From assembly GCA_903928915.1 (NCBI GenBank), contig CAIYSL010000139.1:1-64000 (forward strand): DNA of 64,000 nt. The letters are read 5' to 3'. Under the pieces are notes generated by a model that was given only the letters and a program-made list of their open reading frames with translations, was not told where the DNA came from and did not search any database. The translations under genes were made by a program, and so were the position numbers. This DNA comes from an uncultured Syntrophobacterales bacterium (lineage in GTDB: Bacteria; Desulfobacterota; Syntrophia; Syntrophales; UBA5619). This document shows positions 41,480 to 50,706 of the stretch, piece by piece. The number at the start of each line of letters is the position of its first letter. Within the stretch, counting starts at the first letter, position 1.

Positions 41480-42397
41480 CTAGATCTTCCCGACGGCTTT
41501 CAGGAAGCGGGCCTGTCGAGCCTTGGGGGCCTTCACCGGGGTATAGGTGCCGCCTGCTCTTCGCAGGACCTCACTGATGCGGTCCTGCGGCGCGGGATGG
41601 GTCTTGGCGAACCCGGCTTCGTCTCCCGGGTTCAGTTTCTTTTCCATCACCATCAGCATTGCGACGAGCCCGTTCGGATCATAGCCCACGCGCCTGAGAA
41701 TGGTCTGCGCGACATCGTCGGCGGCGTATTCGAAGGAGCGGGAGTAGCCGTTGTGGATCATGGTCGTGATATCCGAGATCACGCCGCCGAAGGTCTCCGT
41801 GAAACGGTCTGCCTCGCCGGGCGCCAGCACCCTGACGCTTTCGGTGGCGATCGTGTTCACGGCGTCGGTGACGCGCGCCTTCTTGATTGCCTGTATCCCG
41901 TGCTTGAGCTGGATGTGTCCGATTTCGTGAGCCAGTATCGCCGCTACCGCGTCCTCGTTCGGGCAGCAGCGCAAGAGCCCCCGGGTGACGAAGATGTGCC
42001 CGCCCGGCGTGGCGAAGGCGTTGATCTCGTCGGAGTTCAGCACGAGAAACCGGTACCCGAGGAAAATCTGCGGCATGTCCGAGGCCTGGGCCAGTGTCTG
42101 GCCGAGGAGGTTCAGATATTCGTTCGCCTGCCGGCTTGCATAGGAGGGATACTTGGTCAGGATGACCGCCGCTACGGAGCGTCCGATGTAGTACTCCTGC
42201 TCGGGCGTGAACCCTTCCATGGTTCGGGAAACTGCAGTGGTGCTCTTCTTGATCGACACCGCCGTCGCGGGTGCGATCATCCCTGACTGCTCTGCCTTGT
42301 CCGTCGCCTTCACGGTCGAGGTCAGCATTGCCTGGCAGCCGCACAGGAGGAACAGGGCAGTCGGAAGCAGGCAGAGGAAGAAAAGCCGTTTCTTCAT
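41480..42397 (-). CDS. M48-family metalloprotease, lipoprotein
   Basis: A 305-residue lipoprotein: signal KRLFFLCLLPTALFLLCGC, then the zinc motif AHEIGHIQLKHG around residue 152-163 and the third ligand in SFEYAADDVA. Its shape (peptidase M48 near the membrane surface, few or no membrane helices) is that of periplasmic LoiP/YcaL-type proteases acting on outer-membrane protein quality control. The stop region is followed by the tRNA gene on the other strand. Its ATG overlaps the SH3 gene stop by four bases. Confidence 0.88.
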   Translation of the reverse strand: MKKRLFFLCLLPTALFLLCGCQAMLTSTVKATDKAEQSGMIAPATAVSIKKSTTAVSRTMEGFTPEQEYYIGRSVAAVILTKYPSYASRQANEYLNLLGQTLAQASDMPQIFLGYRFLVLNSDEINAFATPGGHIFVTRGLLRCCPNEDAVAAILAHEIGHIQLKHGIQAIKKARVTDAVNTIATESVRVLAPGEADRFTETFGGVISDITTMIHNGYSRSFEYAADDVAQTILRRVGYDPNGLVAMLMVMEKKLNPGDEAGFAKTHPAPQDRISEVLRRAGGTYTPVKAPKARQARFLKAVGKI

Positions 42398-42900
42398 GGC
42401 GCAGGCTCCTTGGGCGCGGCAACCTGCCCCTGCTTGAGAAACGCCTGCATCTGGCCGGGTTTGATCGCCAGGGCCTCCATTTTATCCACGCGGGTGTAAT
42501 CGATGCCCGTATGCTTGCTCTTGAATTCCGCTTCCACTTTGGCGTTGAACCCCTTGCCGGCGATGGCCAGCTCGCTGCTCGTCGCCGAGGTCATGACATC
42601 GGTCTTTCCCGCCTGCAGGACGATCGGTTTGCTGCTCAGGGCGGAGACGTGCATCCAGCCCTTGACCTTGCGGATCGCGACCAGCTTCCATGCGCCCCGG
42701 TCTTCGAGCAGCGCAACCCTGTCTCCGTAGGCGAGAACGCTTTTTATGTTTCCCCAGAAAGACGGGGTGGCGCGAAGTTGTCCCTGCTTGACCTGGACGC
42801 TCAGGTACTCGGTGGTTGCGGAACATAACGGCCGGCTGAAGGCGCAGAGGATGAGTATGATCAGAAACATTGCGGGCCGCGACACCATTTCCTTCGACAT
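42394..42900 (-). CDS. exported SH3b-domain protein
   Basis: A 168-residue protein with signal peptide (MFLIILILCAFSRPLCS) and a bacterial SH3 domain (LSVQVKQGQLRATPSFWGN to VKGWMHVSALSSKP). The tail (residues 95-168) is helical and lacks a recognised domain. SH3b domains often bind peptidoglycan or peptides. Translational coupling with the M48 protease suggests a partner or activator of that enzyme in the periplasm. Confidence 0.75.
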   Translation of the reverse strand: MSKEMVSRPAMFLIILILCAFSRPLCSATTEYLSVQVKQGQLRATPSFWGNIKSVLAYGDRVALLEDRGAWKLVAIRKVKGWMHVSALSSKPIVLQAGKTDVMTSATSSELAIAGKGFNAKVEAEFKSKHTGIDYTRVDKMEALAIKPGQMQAFLKQGQVAAPKEPAP

Positions 42901-42907
42901 GTCCCCC

Positions 42908-43678
42908 TCACTTTGCCGTGCAGCCGCCGTCGATCAGCACGACCTGTCCGGTGGTGTAGCTCGATGCCTCCGAGGCGAAGTACAGGACGAGCGGAACGAC
43001 CTCTGCCAGCTCGGCGGGGCGCTGCAGCGGGATCTCGGCCAGGCGCTCCTTCGGGATGGTGGGAATGGCCGTGGCGCCGGCGTAGGAGCGGTCCGTGTTG
43101 ATGATCCCCGGGGCAACGGCGTTCACGAGGATGTTGTGGGGCGCCCATTCCACTGCGAGGGCCAGGGTGAGCTGGTCGAGCCCCCCCTTGCTGGCGCAGT
43201 AGGCGCTGACACCGGCCCGACCGCGGCTGCCGGCCCGGGAGGAGATGTTGATCACCCTGCCGCCCCCCTGGCGGATCATGACGGGGCCAACCGCCTTGCA
43301 GCAGAGGAAGGCGCCGGTGAGGTTGGTGTCGACTACGGTCCGCCACTCCTCGGGCGACAGGTCGAGCACCGGTTTGTGCGACCGGGTGGCGGCGTTGTTC
43401 ACCAGGATGTCGATCCGGCCGAATTCCGCCACGATCTTCCGCACCGCCGCTTCCACCTGCACATAGTCGGTGACATCCATCGTCAGGGCCAGGGCCTTGC
43501 GGCCGCGGTCCCTGACCTCCTGCGCCGCCTTTTCCAGCTCGGACAGGGAGCGGCCGGTGAGGGCCACGTCCGCGCCGGCCTCGGCCAGGGCCAAGGCGAT
43601 CTCCCTGCCCAGGTTCCGGCCGGCCCCGGTAACCAGGGCGACTCGGCTGCGGAGAGTGAATCGGTCCATCACGGGCAT
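42908..43678 (-). CDS. short-chain dehydrogenase/reductase (SDR), FabG-like
   Basis: A 256-residue Rossmann dehydrogenase: VALVTGAGRNLGREIALALA, NNAA, INISSRAGSRG, YCASKGG (catalytic Tyr/Lys) and VLIDGGCTAK at the end. The ATG at 43678 is chosen by GAAGGAG eight bases upstream. It follows the tctACB transporter genes on the same strand and could act on the imported acid. Substrate unknown. Confidence 0.85.
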   Translation of the reverse strand: MPVMDRFTLRSRVALVTGAGRNLGREIALALAEAGADVALTGRSLSELEKAAQEVRDRGRKALALTMDVTDYVQVEAAVRKIVAEFGRIDILVNNAATRSHKPVLDLSPEEWRTVVDTNLTGAFLCCKAVGPVMIRQGGGRVINISSRAGSRGRAGVSAYCASKGGLDQLTLALAVEWAPHNILVNAVAPGIINTDRSYAGATAIPTIPKERLAEIPLQRPAELAEVVPLVLYFASEASSYTTGQVVLIDGGCTAK

Positions 43679-43810
43679 AGGGCAGACTCCTTCAGCGAGG
43701 TGACTCAACAGGCGCGGCCCGGCAGCGGGGAACGGGCCGCAGCGAAAACCGCGAGAATGGCCCGGCTGCGGCAAAATTCACGGGCGTCCGCGGCGCGGGA
43801 CCAGCTCCGG

Positions 43811-44263
43811 TCACTTCAGCGGGACCATCAGCACCCGACCGAACAGGAAATAGGTCGCCAGGGAATACCCCGCGGCCACGCACAGCAGGACGTACCACTT
43901 GCGCACGCCCCCCAAGAGCATCATGGCGAGCAGGAACCCGGTTGTGGTGATCAGGTAGCTCGCCTTGTCGAACACGAACCCGTACAGGACGCTGAGGGCT
44001 ATCGTTCCGGCAAACACACGCCAGGAAAAGACGCCCCCCTCCGCGTCTCCGGTGCCGCTTTCGACCGGCGCCGCCTTCTTCCGCCAGGACAGGAGGATCT
44101 GGGCCGCAGCGGCGACAAACAGCAGCAGGGAGAGCGTGCGCGGGAAGAGCCCCGGACCCGGATCGTCGGGATTGACGCTCTGGGTGAATCCGCCGAGGAA
44201 ATAGAACAGGGCCGCCAGTGCGGCCATCCCGGCGCTGATCGCTATCTCCGCTCTCCGTTGCAC
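43811..44263 (-). CDS. tctB: tripartite tricarboxylate transporter, small membrane subunit TctB
   Basis: A 150-residue protein with four membrane helices (ISAGMAALAALFYFLGGF, FPRTLSLLLFVAAAAQILL, FAGTIALSVLYGFVF, YLITTTGFLLAMMLLGG), as in TctB. A GTG start at 44263 is selected because AGGAGG lies seven bases upstream. With TctA and TctC it forms a secondary uptake system for carboxylates. A hairpin of 7 bp (43714-43720 with 43734-43740) lies downstream, before the SDR gene. Confidence 0.85.
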   Translation of the reverse strand: MQRRAEIAISAGMAALAALFYFLGGFTQSVNPDDPGPGLFPRTLSLLLFVAAAAQILLSWRKKAAPVESGTGDAEGGVFSWRVFAGTIALSVLYGFVFDKASYLITTTGFLLAMMLLGGVRKWYVLLCVAAGYSLATYFLFGRVLMVPLK

Positions 44264-44353
44264 GCCCGTTCCTCCTGCCCCTGTTTCCCGACCACAGGGC
44301 AAATCATTTCCCGACGCATACCGGCCGCCCCGGACTCGATCCCGGGGCGAGAC

Positions 44354-45340
44354 CTATTTCTTCACCACCTTCTGGAGCAGTTTGCCCATGTACTCGTAAT
44401 CGGCGCGCACCGCGGCGGTGAACTCCGCCGGCCCCATGAACTCGGCAAACTGGGAGTTCTTGGCCAGGTAGTCCTTGAACCCGGGCTCCTCCATGGCCTT
44501 CCTGATCGCCTCGACCAGGGTCGCGCGCACGTCGGCGGGAAGCCCCTTCTTGGCGCCGAACCCGCGGTACTGGGTGATGACGATGTTGTACCCGAGCTCC
44601 TTGAGCGTGGGCACGTCCTTCCACTGGGGGAGCCGCTTCTCGCCGCTCACCACCAGGGCCCGCACCTTGCCGGAGGCGACGTACTGGTTCATCGTCGTGG
44701 GCGAGGAGACGGTGACCGGGATATGGCCGCCCAGGAGGTTGGTGATGATCTCCGACCCGCCGCCGTAGGGGACGTAGGACATGGGCATGCCCGATTCCTC
44801 GGCCACCGCCAGGGCCAGCAGGTGCAGCGCCGAATAGGTCGCCTGGCCGCCCATCTTTATCCGGGGGTTCTTCTTGGCATGGTCGATCAGCTCGTTGAGC
44901 GTCTTGAAGGGGCTGTCGCTCCTGACGACGATGCAGAAGGGCTCCTTCTGGACATGGACGAGGAACTCGAACTGGTCGATCGAAAAGTCCTTCTTCAGGT
45001 CGCCGTGCAGCCCGGTGATCAGGGCGCTGGTGATCGTCGAGATGGTGTACCCGTCCGCCGGGTCCGCCATCAGCGACGCGAACATCACCCCGCCGCTGCC
45101 GCCCGTCTTGTTGACGACCACCATCGGCTGGCTCAGGTGTTTCTTCGCGTTCTGGGCGATCTGCCGGGCCATCACGTCGGCGGGCGAGCCGGCGGGCGAC
45201 GAATTGAGGATGGTGACCGGCTTGGCCGGAAACTTGTCCGCAGCCTCCGCGGGAGTTACACCGAACGAATACCCAGCCGCGAGCGCGATCACCGCCAGTG
45301 CGGTCAGAACGATCTTTCCCCGATTCTTCCTGGATTTCAT
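44354..45340 (-). CDS. tctC: tripartite tricarboxylate transporter, periplasmic binding protein TctC
   Basis: A 328-residue exported solute-binding protein: signal KIVLTALAVIALAAGYSFGVTPAEAA, then FPAKPVTILNSSPAGSPADVMARQIA and VVVNKTGGSGGVMFASLMADPADGYT, hallmarks of the TctC/Bug family. These bind organic acids such as citrate, nicotinate or terephthalate; the ligand cannot be read here. The start is the ATG at 45340 with GGAGG upstream. Confidence 0.92.
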   Translation of the reverse strand: MKSRKNRGKIVLTALAVIALAAGYSFGVTPAEAADKFPAKPVTILNSSPAGSPADVMARQIAQNAKKHLSQPMVVVNKTGGSGGVMFASLMADPADGYTISTITSALITGLHGDLKKDFSIDQFEFLVHVQKEPFCIVVRSDSPFKTLNELIDHAKKNPRIKMGGQATYSALHLLALAVAEESGMPMSYVPYGGGSEIITNLLGGHIPVTVSSPTTMNQYVASGKVRALVVSGEKRLPQWKDVPTLKELGYNIVITQYRGFGAKKGLPADVRATLVEAIRKAMEEPGFKDYLAKNSQFAEFMGPAEFTAAVRADYEYMGKLLQKVVKK

Positions 45341-45397
45341 GTTCTTGCTCCTCCTTTCCCGATGGGGCATCTTACGAGCCCGTTTGGGCGAAACGGG

Positions 45398-46885
45398 TCA
45401 GACGACCCGAGTCGGGCCCGTTCGCTTCTTTCTCGACCGATAGACCTGAAACGCGATCGACAGCAGCGCGACCGCGAGCAGAATGATGGTCACCGGCCGT
45501 TCCAAGAATATCATGGCGCTGCCGTCCGAGAGGATGAGCGACTTGCGGAAGGATGTCTCGATCATCTTTCCCAACACCATCGCCAGCACGACCGGGGCGA
45601 TCGGAAACCCGAACTTCCGCATGACGTACCCCAAAATCCCGAACCCCAGGGCCAGCCACAGCGAAAAGAGGCTGTTCGATTCGGCGTAGCAGGCAAACAG
45701 CGTCACCGCCAGCACGATCGGGGTCAGGATGCTCTTCGGCACCCTGAGGACCATCGCCCAGAGCTGAGTGCCCATGAGCCCCATGGCCAGCATGACCACG
45801 TTGCCGGCCAGGAGCCCGGCGAACAGGCCGTACACCAGCTCCGGCTGCTTCACGAACAGCAGCGGCCCGGGCTGCAGGCCCTGGATGGTGAAGGCCCCGA
45901 TCAGGACGGCTGCGGCGGCCGAGCCCGGGATGCCCAGGGTCAGAAGCGGCACGAGGGCCCCGCTCACCACGGAGTTGTTGGCCGCCTCGGGGGCGGCAAC
46001 CCCCTCCAGGATGCCGGTGCCGAACAGCTCGGGGTGCCGGGAGGCGCGCTTCTCTTCGTTGTAGGCGATGAAGGAGGCCACCGCCTTGCCGGCCCCGGGG
46101 ATGATGCCGACGAGATAGCCGATCAGCGTCCCGCGGACCATGGCCCGGTGGCAGCGCAGGTATTCCTTGAGCGTGGGCAGGGAGCCGGAGATCCTGTTGA
46201 ACGCCACGTTCTGCGTCAGAGCCTCCATGGTCATCAGCACTTCCGAGATGGCGAACAGGCCGATCAGGATGGGGACCAGGGGCAGGCCTTCATACAGGGC
46301 GTTGACGAAGATGTACCGGCTCGTGCCGCTGATGTCGTCGATGCCGATGGTGTTGATCAAGAGCCCGAACAGGACCCCGATCGCCCCCTTTACCCAGGAC
46401 TTGCCCGCCAGGGCCGCAACGGCGGTCAGACCGAACAGGCCGAGGGCGAAATATTCCGGCGGTCCGAAGCTCAGGGCCATGCCGGCCAGCGGGACCGCGG
46501 TGAGGATCAGGGCGATCGTGCTGACGATGCCGGCATAGAAGGAGGCGACGATCGACATCCCCAGGGCCTTGGCGGGGAATCCCTGCTGTGTCAGGGGGTA
46601 GCCGTCGAAGGTGGTGGGGGTGGCCGCAGTCTCGCCGGGAATGTTTAGCGTGACCGCCGTGATCGACCCGCCGTATTCCGCGGCGCCGTACAGCGAGGTG
46701 AGAAACAGCAGGCTGGGCAGCGGGGTCAGGTAGAAGGTGAAGGGGAGGCACAGGGCGATGCCCATGGTGGCGCTGAGCCCCGGCAGCGCCCCCACCAGGT
46801 AGCCCACCACCGACCCGCCGACGATGGCCAGGATGCTGTTCCACTGCATGAGCGGGACGAACCCGCCGATCAAATGCTCGACCAT
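45398..46885 (-). CDS. tctA: tripartite tricarboxylate transporter, large membrane subunit TctA
   Basis: A 495-residue permease with about twelve membrane helices and the two TctA marks: [20 protein letters not shown] near the N-terminus and [22 protein letters not shown] in the middle. [33 protein letters not shown] is also typical. It is the first gene; order tctA-tctC-tctB differs from the common C-B-A. Confidence 0.92.
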   Translation of the reverse strand: MVEHLIGGFVPLMQWNSILAIVGGSVVGYLVGALPGLSATMGIALCLPFTFYLTPLPSLLFLTSLYGAAEYGGSITAVTLNIPGETAATPTTFDGYPLTQQGFPAKALGMSIVASFYAGIVSTIALILTAVPLAGMALSFGPPEYFALGLFGLTAVAALAGKSWVKGAIGVLFGLLINTIGIDDISGTSRYIFVNALYEGLPLVPILIGLFAISEVLMTMEALTQNVAFNRISGSLPTLKEYLRCHRAMVRGTLIGYLVGIIPGAGKAVASFIAYNEEKRASRHPELFGTGILEGVAAPEAANNSVVSGALVPLLTLGIPGSAAAAVLIGAFTIQGLQPGPLLFVKQPELVYGLFAGLLAGNVVMLAMGLMGTQLWAMVLRVPKSILTPIVLAVTLFACYAESNSLFSLWLALGFGILGYVMRKFGFPIAPVVLAMVLGKMIETSFRKSLILSDGSAMIFLERPVTIILLAVALLSIAFQVYRSRKKRTGPTRVV

Positions 46886-47089
46886 TACCCGATCCCTTCT
46901 CCTGCGGTCGGTTGGCTTGCGGAACGCTGGACACCCGATCTCACTCGGCATGTGCCCGGGGGTCCCGTTTCCCATACCACAGGGATGCCTGTCTTTGCCA
47001 CAGATTTGCGCTGCGGGAATCATGCCGGAATGGCGGGCGGGGAATCCCGGTACGGGATCGACGCACTGTGCGGGAAACGCGACAATCGG

Positions 47090-47728
47090 CTACCCATCCG
47101 CTCGCGGCAGCATGTTCGCGTCGACCTCGCGGACCGCCATCTCCCGGGCCGGATAGGGTTTCAGGAGCGGTGCGAGCTCGGCGGGCCTGACGCTCCGCGG
47201 GTCGAGCCAGGCCGCCTCGCTCTCCTTCGGGACGATCACGGGCATCCGGTCGTGGACGGGGCGGATCAGGTCGTTCGCGTCGGTGGTGATGATCGTGCAG
47301 GAATGGATGCGCTCCCTCGCCGGGGAGACCCAGGTCTCGTACAGTCCGGCCATGCCGAAGGGGCGGCCCGACGTGAGGGAGTAGAGGAGCGGCCGCTTCC
47401 GGTTGCCCGCCTTCTGCCATTCGTAGAACCCGTCGGCGGGGATCAGGCAGCGCCGCCTCTGGAAGGCCTCCTTGAAGCTGGGCTTCTCCGCCAGGGTCTC
47501 GGCCCGGGCGTTGAACATGCGGCTCCCGAGGGAGGGGTCGTCGGCCCAGGCGGGGATCAGCCCCCACCTGAGGGTGACGAGCTTCTTCTTATTCGTGAGA
47601 ACGATCGCGGCGACCTGCTGGGTGGGGCAGATGTCGGCCGCCGGCCGGTATTCGGTGGCGATCTCCTCGACGTCGAAGGCCTCGGCCAGGGCTGCCAGGT
47701 CGGTCAGGAGGATGAACCGTCCGCACAT
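47090..47728 (-). CDS. SRAP-domain protein (YedK/HMCES family)
   Basis: A 212-residue protein starting MCGRF, whose Cys2 crosslinks to abasic sites in single-stranded DNA. Other active-site parts are intact: N in MFNARAET, E in GFYEW and H in PVHDRMPVI. It protects and later releases abasic DNA. No DNA-repair neighbour is seen; a patatin gene lies just upstream. The 204 bases between it and tctA (46886-47089) hold nothing recognisable. Confidence 0.92.
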   Translation of the reverse strand: MCGRFILLTDLAALAEAFDVEEIATEYRPAADICPTQQVAAIVLTNKKKLVTLRWGLIPAWADDPSLGSRMFNARAETLAEKPSFKEAFQRRRCLIPADGFYEWQKAGNRKRPLLYSLTSGRPFGMAGLYETWVSPARERIHSCTIITTDANDLIRPVHDRMPVIVPKESEAAWLDPRSVRPAELAPLLKPYPAREMAVREVDANMLPRADG

Positions 47729-47772
47729 GGCCTACGCCGCCCCCCTGCTCGCGTCTCCGCTTCGGCGGCCGC

Positions 47773-48918
47773 TCATGCGAGGAAGTCCTCCAGCTCCGCC
47801 CGGCGCGCATGGGCGTCCGCTTCGCCGATCTCCATGATGTTCCGGATGTAGGCGGGGTCGAACATGATCATGCTGAGCCACTCGTAGCTCCCGGTCTTGG
47901 AAGTGCCGAGCCGGCGCGTGAGGAACCGGAAGGAGCGGGGCAGCCGCGGCTCGTACCGCCCCGCGATTTCGGCCAGGTCGACGGAGGGGCGCAGCGTGAA
48001 GGCCTTGACCAGCCTGACTGCGGAGGCCGCCTCCGGCGGCTGGCTCTCCAGCAGACGGTTCACCCGCTCCAGCCCCAGCAGGTCCTGATCGAGGAGGTCC
48101 ACGAAAATCGCGTTCATCAGCACGTCGAGGATCCGGGCGACGGAGGGGTAGCCGCGGCTCACCACGTGGCCCGCCTCGGCCGGCGCGGGCTTGTGGCGCG
48201 TGGAGACGGCGACGATGCATTTTGCGCCCAGGTGCAGCGACGGGGAGAGGGGGGCGTACTGGCGGATCCCGCCGTCACCATACCAGGAATCCCCGACCCG
48301 GACGGCGGGAAAGAACAGCGGCAGGGCCGTGGAGGCCATGACCTGTTCCACCGTGATCTCCGTCATCACGCTGTGCCGGTGGGGCCGCTCCCACATCTCG
48401 ATGTTCTTCCCCTGCACCCAGGTGACGGCCTGGCCGGTGGTGTAGTTGGTGGCGGTGATGGCCAGGGCCTTGAGCCGCTGTTGCCGGATGTTCTCGCCGA
48501 TCCCGGCGATCCCGCCCCCGGGGGAGCCGAACCCCCGCGTGAGCAGTCTCCGCAACGGCGCCGTGTCGACGATCGATTTCGGGGGCTCCGCGGCGGAGAG
48601 CCCGCCGGTGAGGAACTGGAACCCCCAGAGCAGCGCCCGCTGGGCCAGACTCCCGGCGTTCGCGTCGTACACCTGATCGATGCTGAGGTTGCGCCAGAAT
48701 TCGCTGAGGCTGCCGATGGCCTCCGGAAAGGTGCCCGGGTGGCTGGCGATGAACGCGGCGTTGATCGCCCCGGCGGAGATCCCCGTCAGGATGGGGATGC
48801 GGATCCCGGGGCAGTGGTCGGCGAGGCAGCGCAGGAATCCCACCTGGTAGGCGGCATGGGCGCCGCCTCCGCTCAGGACCAGCGACACGTCGTTTACGAC
48901 ATCGATCATCGGTTGCAC
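47773..48918 (-). CDS. patatin-like phospholipase
   Basis: A 381-residue protein with the patatin dyad: oxyanion loop LVLSGGGAHAAYQVG, nucleophile in LTGISAGAINA (G-x-S-x-G) and aspartate in WYGDGGIRQYAPL. It should hydrolyse lipid esters, in the cytoplasm since no signal peptide is seen. The C-terminal 120 residues are family-typical without a separate domain. Start at 48918 or the ATG three codons later. Confidence 0.88.
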   Translation of the reverse strand: MQPMIDVVNDVSLVLSGGGAHAAYQVGFLRCLADHCPGIRIPILTGISAGAINAAFIASHPGTFPEAIGSLSEFWRNLSIDQVYDANAGSLAQRALLWGFQFLTGGLSAAEPPKSIVDTAPLRRLLTRGFGSPGGGIAGIGENIRQQRLKALAITATNYTTGQAVTWVQGKNIEMWERPHRHSVMTEITVEQVMASTALPLFFPAVRVGDSWYGDGGIRQYAPLSPSLHLGAKCIVAVSTRHKPAPAEAGHVVSRGYPSVARILDVLMNAIFVDLLDQDLLGLERVNRLLESQPPEAASAVRLVKAFTLRPSVDLAEIAGRYEPRLPRSFRFLTRRLGTSKTGSYEWLSMIMFDPAYIRNIMEIGEADAHARRAELEDFLA

Positions 48919-48943
48919 CCGCAGCGGGGTCCGGCGGCCCCGC

Positions 48944-49498
48944 TCAGTGGAGGTCCTTCCGGTGGTTCCCCGCGGCGAACTCCTGCGCGACGATCCCCTC
49001 GATCTCGGCGGGCTCGACCCTGCCGCAGGCGGTCAGCAGCCGCCGGTACCGGGCCTTGTCGAAGGATTGCCCCGTCGCCGCGGAGGTGTACAGCACGTGG
49101 AGCAGGATCATGATGACGAAGTGGACCGCCTCGTGCCGCGAGAGCCCCTTTCCCTCCATCGCCTCGCAGAACAGCCCCGTTTCCACGGGGGCGTCGGCCG
49201 CCAGTTGATCCTCGACCATCTGGTGGGTGCTGATGTGCAGGAAAGGGTTGAACTGCGACCCCGCGTCGTATTCGCGGCCGTCCAGGATGGCGGTGTTCTC
49301 GAAATGGTCGCCGTACTCCTGATGGTCCATCAGGATCAGCGCCAGGTCGTTCTCCTTGTCCGACAGCTCGTTTCGTCTGCCGGCCTTGACCATCTCCCAG
49401 ATCCGGTAAAGGTTCTGCCGGAAGTTCTTCCGCTGCAGCCGCCGGTGCGCCTCGGTGTCCTGCTCATCCGCCATCGGTCGTCCCCGCCGTACCGTCAT
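48944..49498 (-). CDS. DUF1841-family protein
   Basis: A 184-residue soluble protein. The central NPFLHISTHQMVEDQLA and GLSRHEAVHFVIMILLHVLY stretches, with three histidines that could bind metal, fit DUF1841, a family of unknown role. An internal ATG at 49474 (MADEQD) is an alternative start. It lies between the cupin and patatin genes, all on the minus strand with short gaps. Confidence 0.7.
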   Translation of the reverse strand: MTVRRGRPMADEQDTEAHRRLQRKNFRQNLYRIWEMVKAGRRNELSDKENDLALILMDHQEYGDHFENTAILDGREYDAGSQFNPFLHISTHQMVEDQLAADAPVETGLFCEAMEGKGLSRHEAVHFVIMILLHVLYTSAATGQSFDKARYRRLLTACGRVEPAEIEGIVAQEFAAGNHRKDLH

Positions 49499-49510
49499 GC
49501 CGTCCCCGCC

Positions 49511-49822
49511 CTACGACCGGATCATCACCAGCATCATCTTGAACCGCTTGGGCGCCTTCAGGGCGTGGGGTTTCCCGCCGGGCATGATGATCATCTCCCC
49601 TGCCGTCAGAAGGTGCGGCTGGCCGGCGATGATGATCTCCGCCTCGCCGTCGAGGATGCAGACCAGGGCGTCGAAGGGGGCCGTATGCTCGCTCAGCCCC
49701 TGGTCCCGGTCGAAGGCGAACAGGGTAACCGTCCCGGTCGTTTTCTTGATGATCTCCTTGCTGACGATCGAACCGTCCTGATAGGCGACGAGATCCTTCA
49801 TGCTGGCTGCCTTCTCGATCAT
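49511..49822 (-). CDS. small cupin-domain protein
   Basis: A 103-residue single-domain cupin: DQGLSEHTAPFDALVCILDGEAEI and a second motif with MPGGKPHALKA. One histidine of the first motif and one of the second remain, so metal binding is possible. Likely a small-molecule binder or regulator. GGAGG seven bases upstream supports the ATG at 49822 over an upstream ATG at 49849. Confidence 0.8.
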   Translation of the reverse strand: MIEKAASMKDLVAYQDGSIVSKEIIKKTTGTVTLFAFDRDQGLSEHTAPFDALVCILDGEAEIIIAGQPHLLTAGEMIIMPGGKPHALKAPKRFKMMLVMIRS

Positions 49823-50012
49823 AGAGCCTCCTCCGGTACAGAAATCCATTCCCTGTGCCCGGAAAGAATAACCACAACTTTCGGCCTCTGTCCACTGGAT
49901 TTATGCGGAGGCGGGGGCTCGGTTCAGGACGCCGGGGGGACCGGACGGGCGCCCGGGCCGGCGGCGCGTTCTGGTAGCTGGGCCCTACCAATATCCCCAC
50001 TATCAACCAGCG

Positions 50013-50042
50013 TTGACCTGCGGACCGAAGGGTCAATACACT
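50013..50042 (+). promoter_or_regulatory. sigma70-type promoter of the YtxH gene
   Basis: TTGACC (50013-50018), 18 bases, TACACT (50037-50042), about 55 bases before the start of transcription-to-ATG distance ends at 50105. The rest of 49823-50104 has no gene. Confidence 0.5.
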
Positions 50043-50104
50043 GATGCAAAACAAAAGGGAATCATCGCCGTTGCACAAGGCGAGACGCGAAAGGAGAAAG
50101 GCAG

Positions 50105-50392
50105 ATGGCAGCGGATGACGTGGTCAAGGGACTGCTGATAGGCGGCCTGCTCGGCGCGGCCGCGGGGATGCTGTATGCCCCGAAAAGCGGAAAGGAGACG
50201 CGGGAGGACATCCGTCATTCCGCCGAGGAGCTGCTGGATAAGGCGAAGAGCCGGTACGAGGATGCGTACCGGACCCTGGAGAAGATGGCCGTTGAGGAGA
50301 AGGAGTCGTACCTGGGCAAGAAGGACCGGCTGAAAAAGGCCTTTGATGCGGGCGTGGAGGCGTTCCGCGCGGAACAGACCGCCGCCCGGTAA
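50105..50392 (+). CDS. YtxH-domain small membrane-associated protein
   Basis: A 95-residue protein: VVKGLLIGGLLGAAAGMLYAPKSGKETREDI is the YtxH signature (glycine-rich hydrophobic helix, then APKSGKETR), followed by a charged helical tail. YtxH proteins are often stress-induced and of unknown function. AAAGGAG precedes the ATG. It opens a run of small genes on the plus strand. Confidence 0.85.
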   Translation: MAADDVVKGLLIGGLLGAAAGMLYAPKSGKETREDIRHSAEELLDKAKSRYEDAYRTLEKMAVEEKESYLGKKDRLKKAFDAGVEAFRAEQTAAR

Positions 50393-50473
50393 GCAGCCGG
50401 AAGAAAGGTCCGCCCGGGGGCCGGGCGATGGGGCAGAGGCAAAGAAGGCCCCGCGCGGGGCAGAAGGTTCGCC

Positions 50474-50689
50474 ATGGCGGTATCGGGAAAGTACGGAAAA
50501 GTGGACATCCCCAGGATTGCCGCGGAAGAGCCCGTGTTCATCCTGCGGGCCCAGGACGCCCTGGCGGCGACGGTGATTCGGATGTACCAGCTGCTGGCGG
50601 AATCCCACGGGAGACCGCTGGCCGGTGAATTGGACAGGCAGATAGAAGCCTTCAAGAAGTGGAAGGGAAACCGGAAGCTGCCGGACTGA
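50474..50689 (+). CDS. small conserved-looking protein, unknown function
   Basis: A 71-residue soluble protein (KVDIPRIAAEEPVFILRAQDALA, IRMYQLLAESHG, AFKKWKGNRKLPD). The mixed composition and clean termini suggest a real protein; I recall similar short proteins in anaerobes but cannot name a family. It lies 81 bases after ytxH and may share its promoter. Confidence 0.55.
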   Translation: MAVSGKYGKVDIPRIAAEEPVFILRAQDALAATVIRMYQLLAESHGRPLAGELDRQIEAFKKWKGNRKLPD

Positions 50690-50706
50690 AAGGATCGGCG
50701 GTCACC

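Noticed and set aside
42746-46648. A 1300-codon open frame on the plus strand
   Set aside because: It lies antisense to tctA-C-B, the SDR and the SH3 gene, which all have clear families. The composition is Gly/Arg/Asp/His-rich, as expected of an antisense frame in high-GC DNA.
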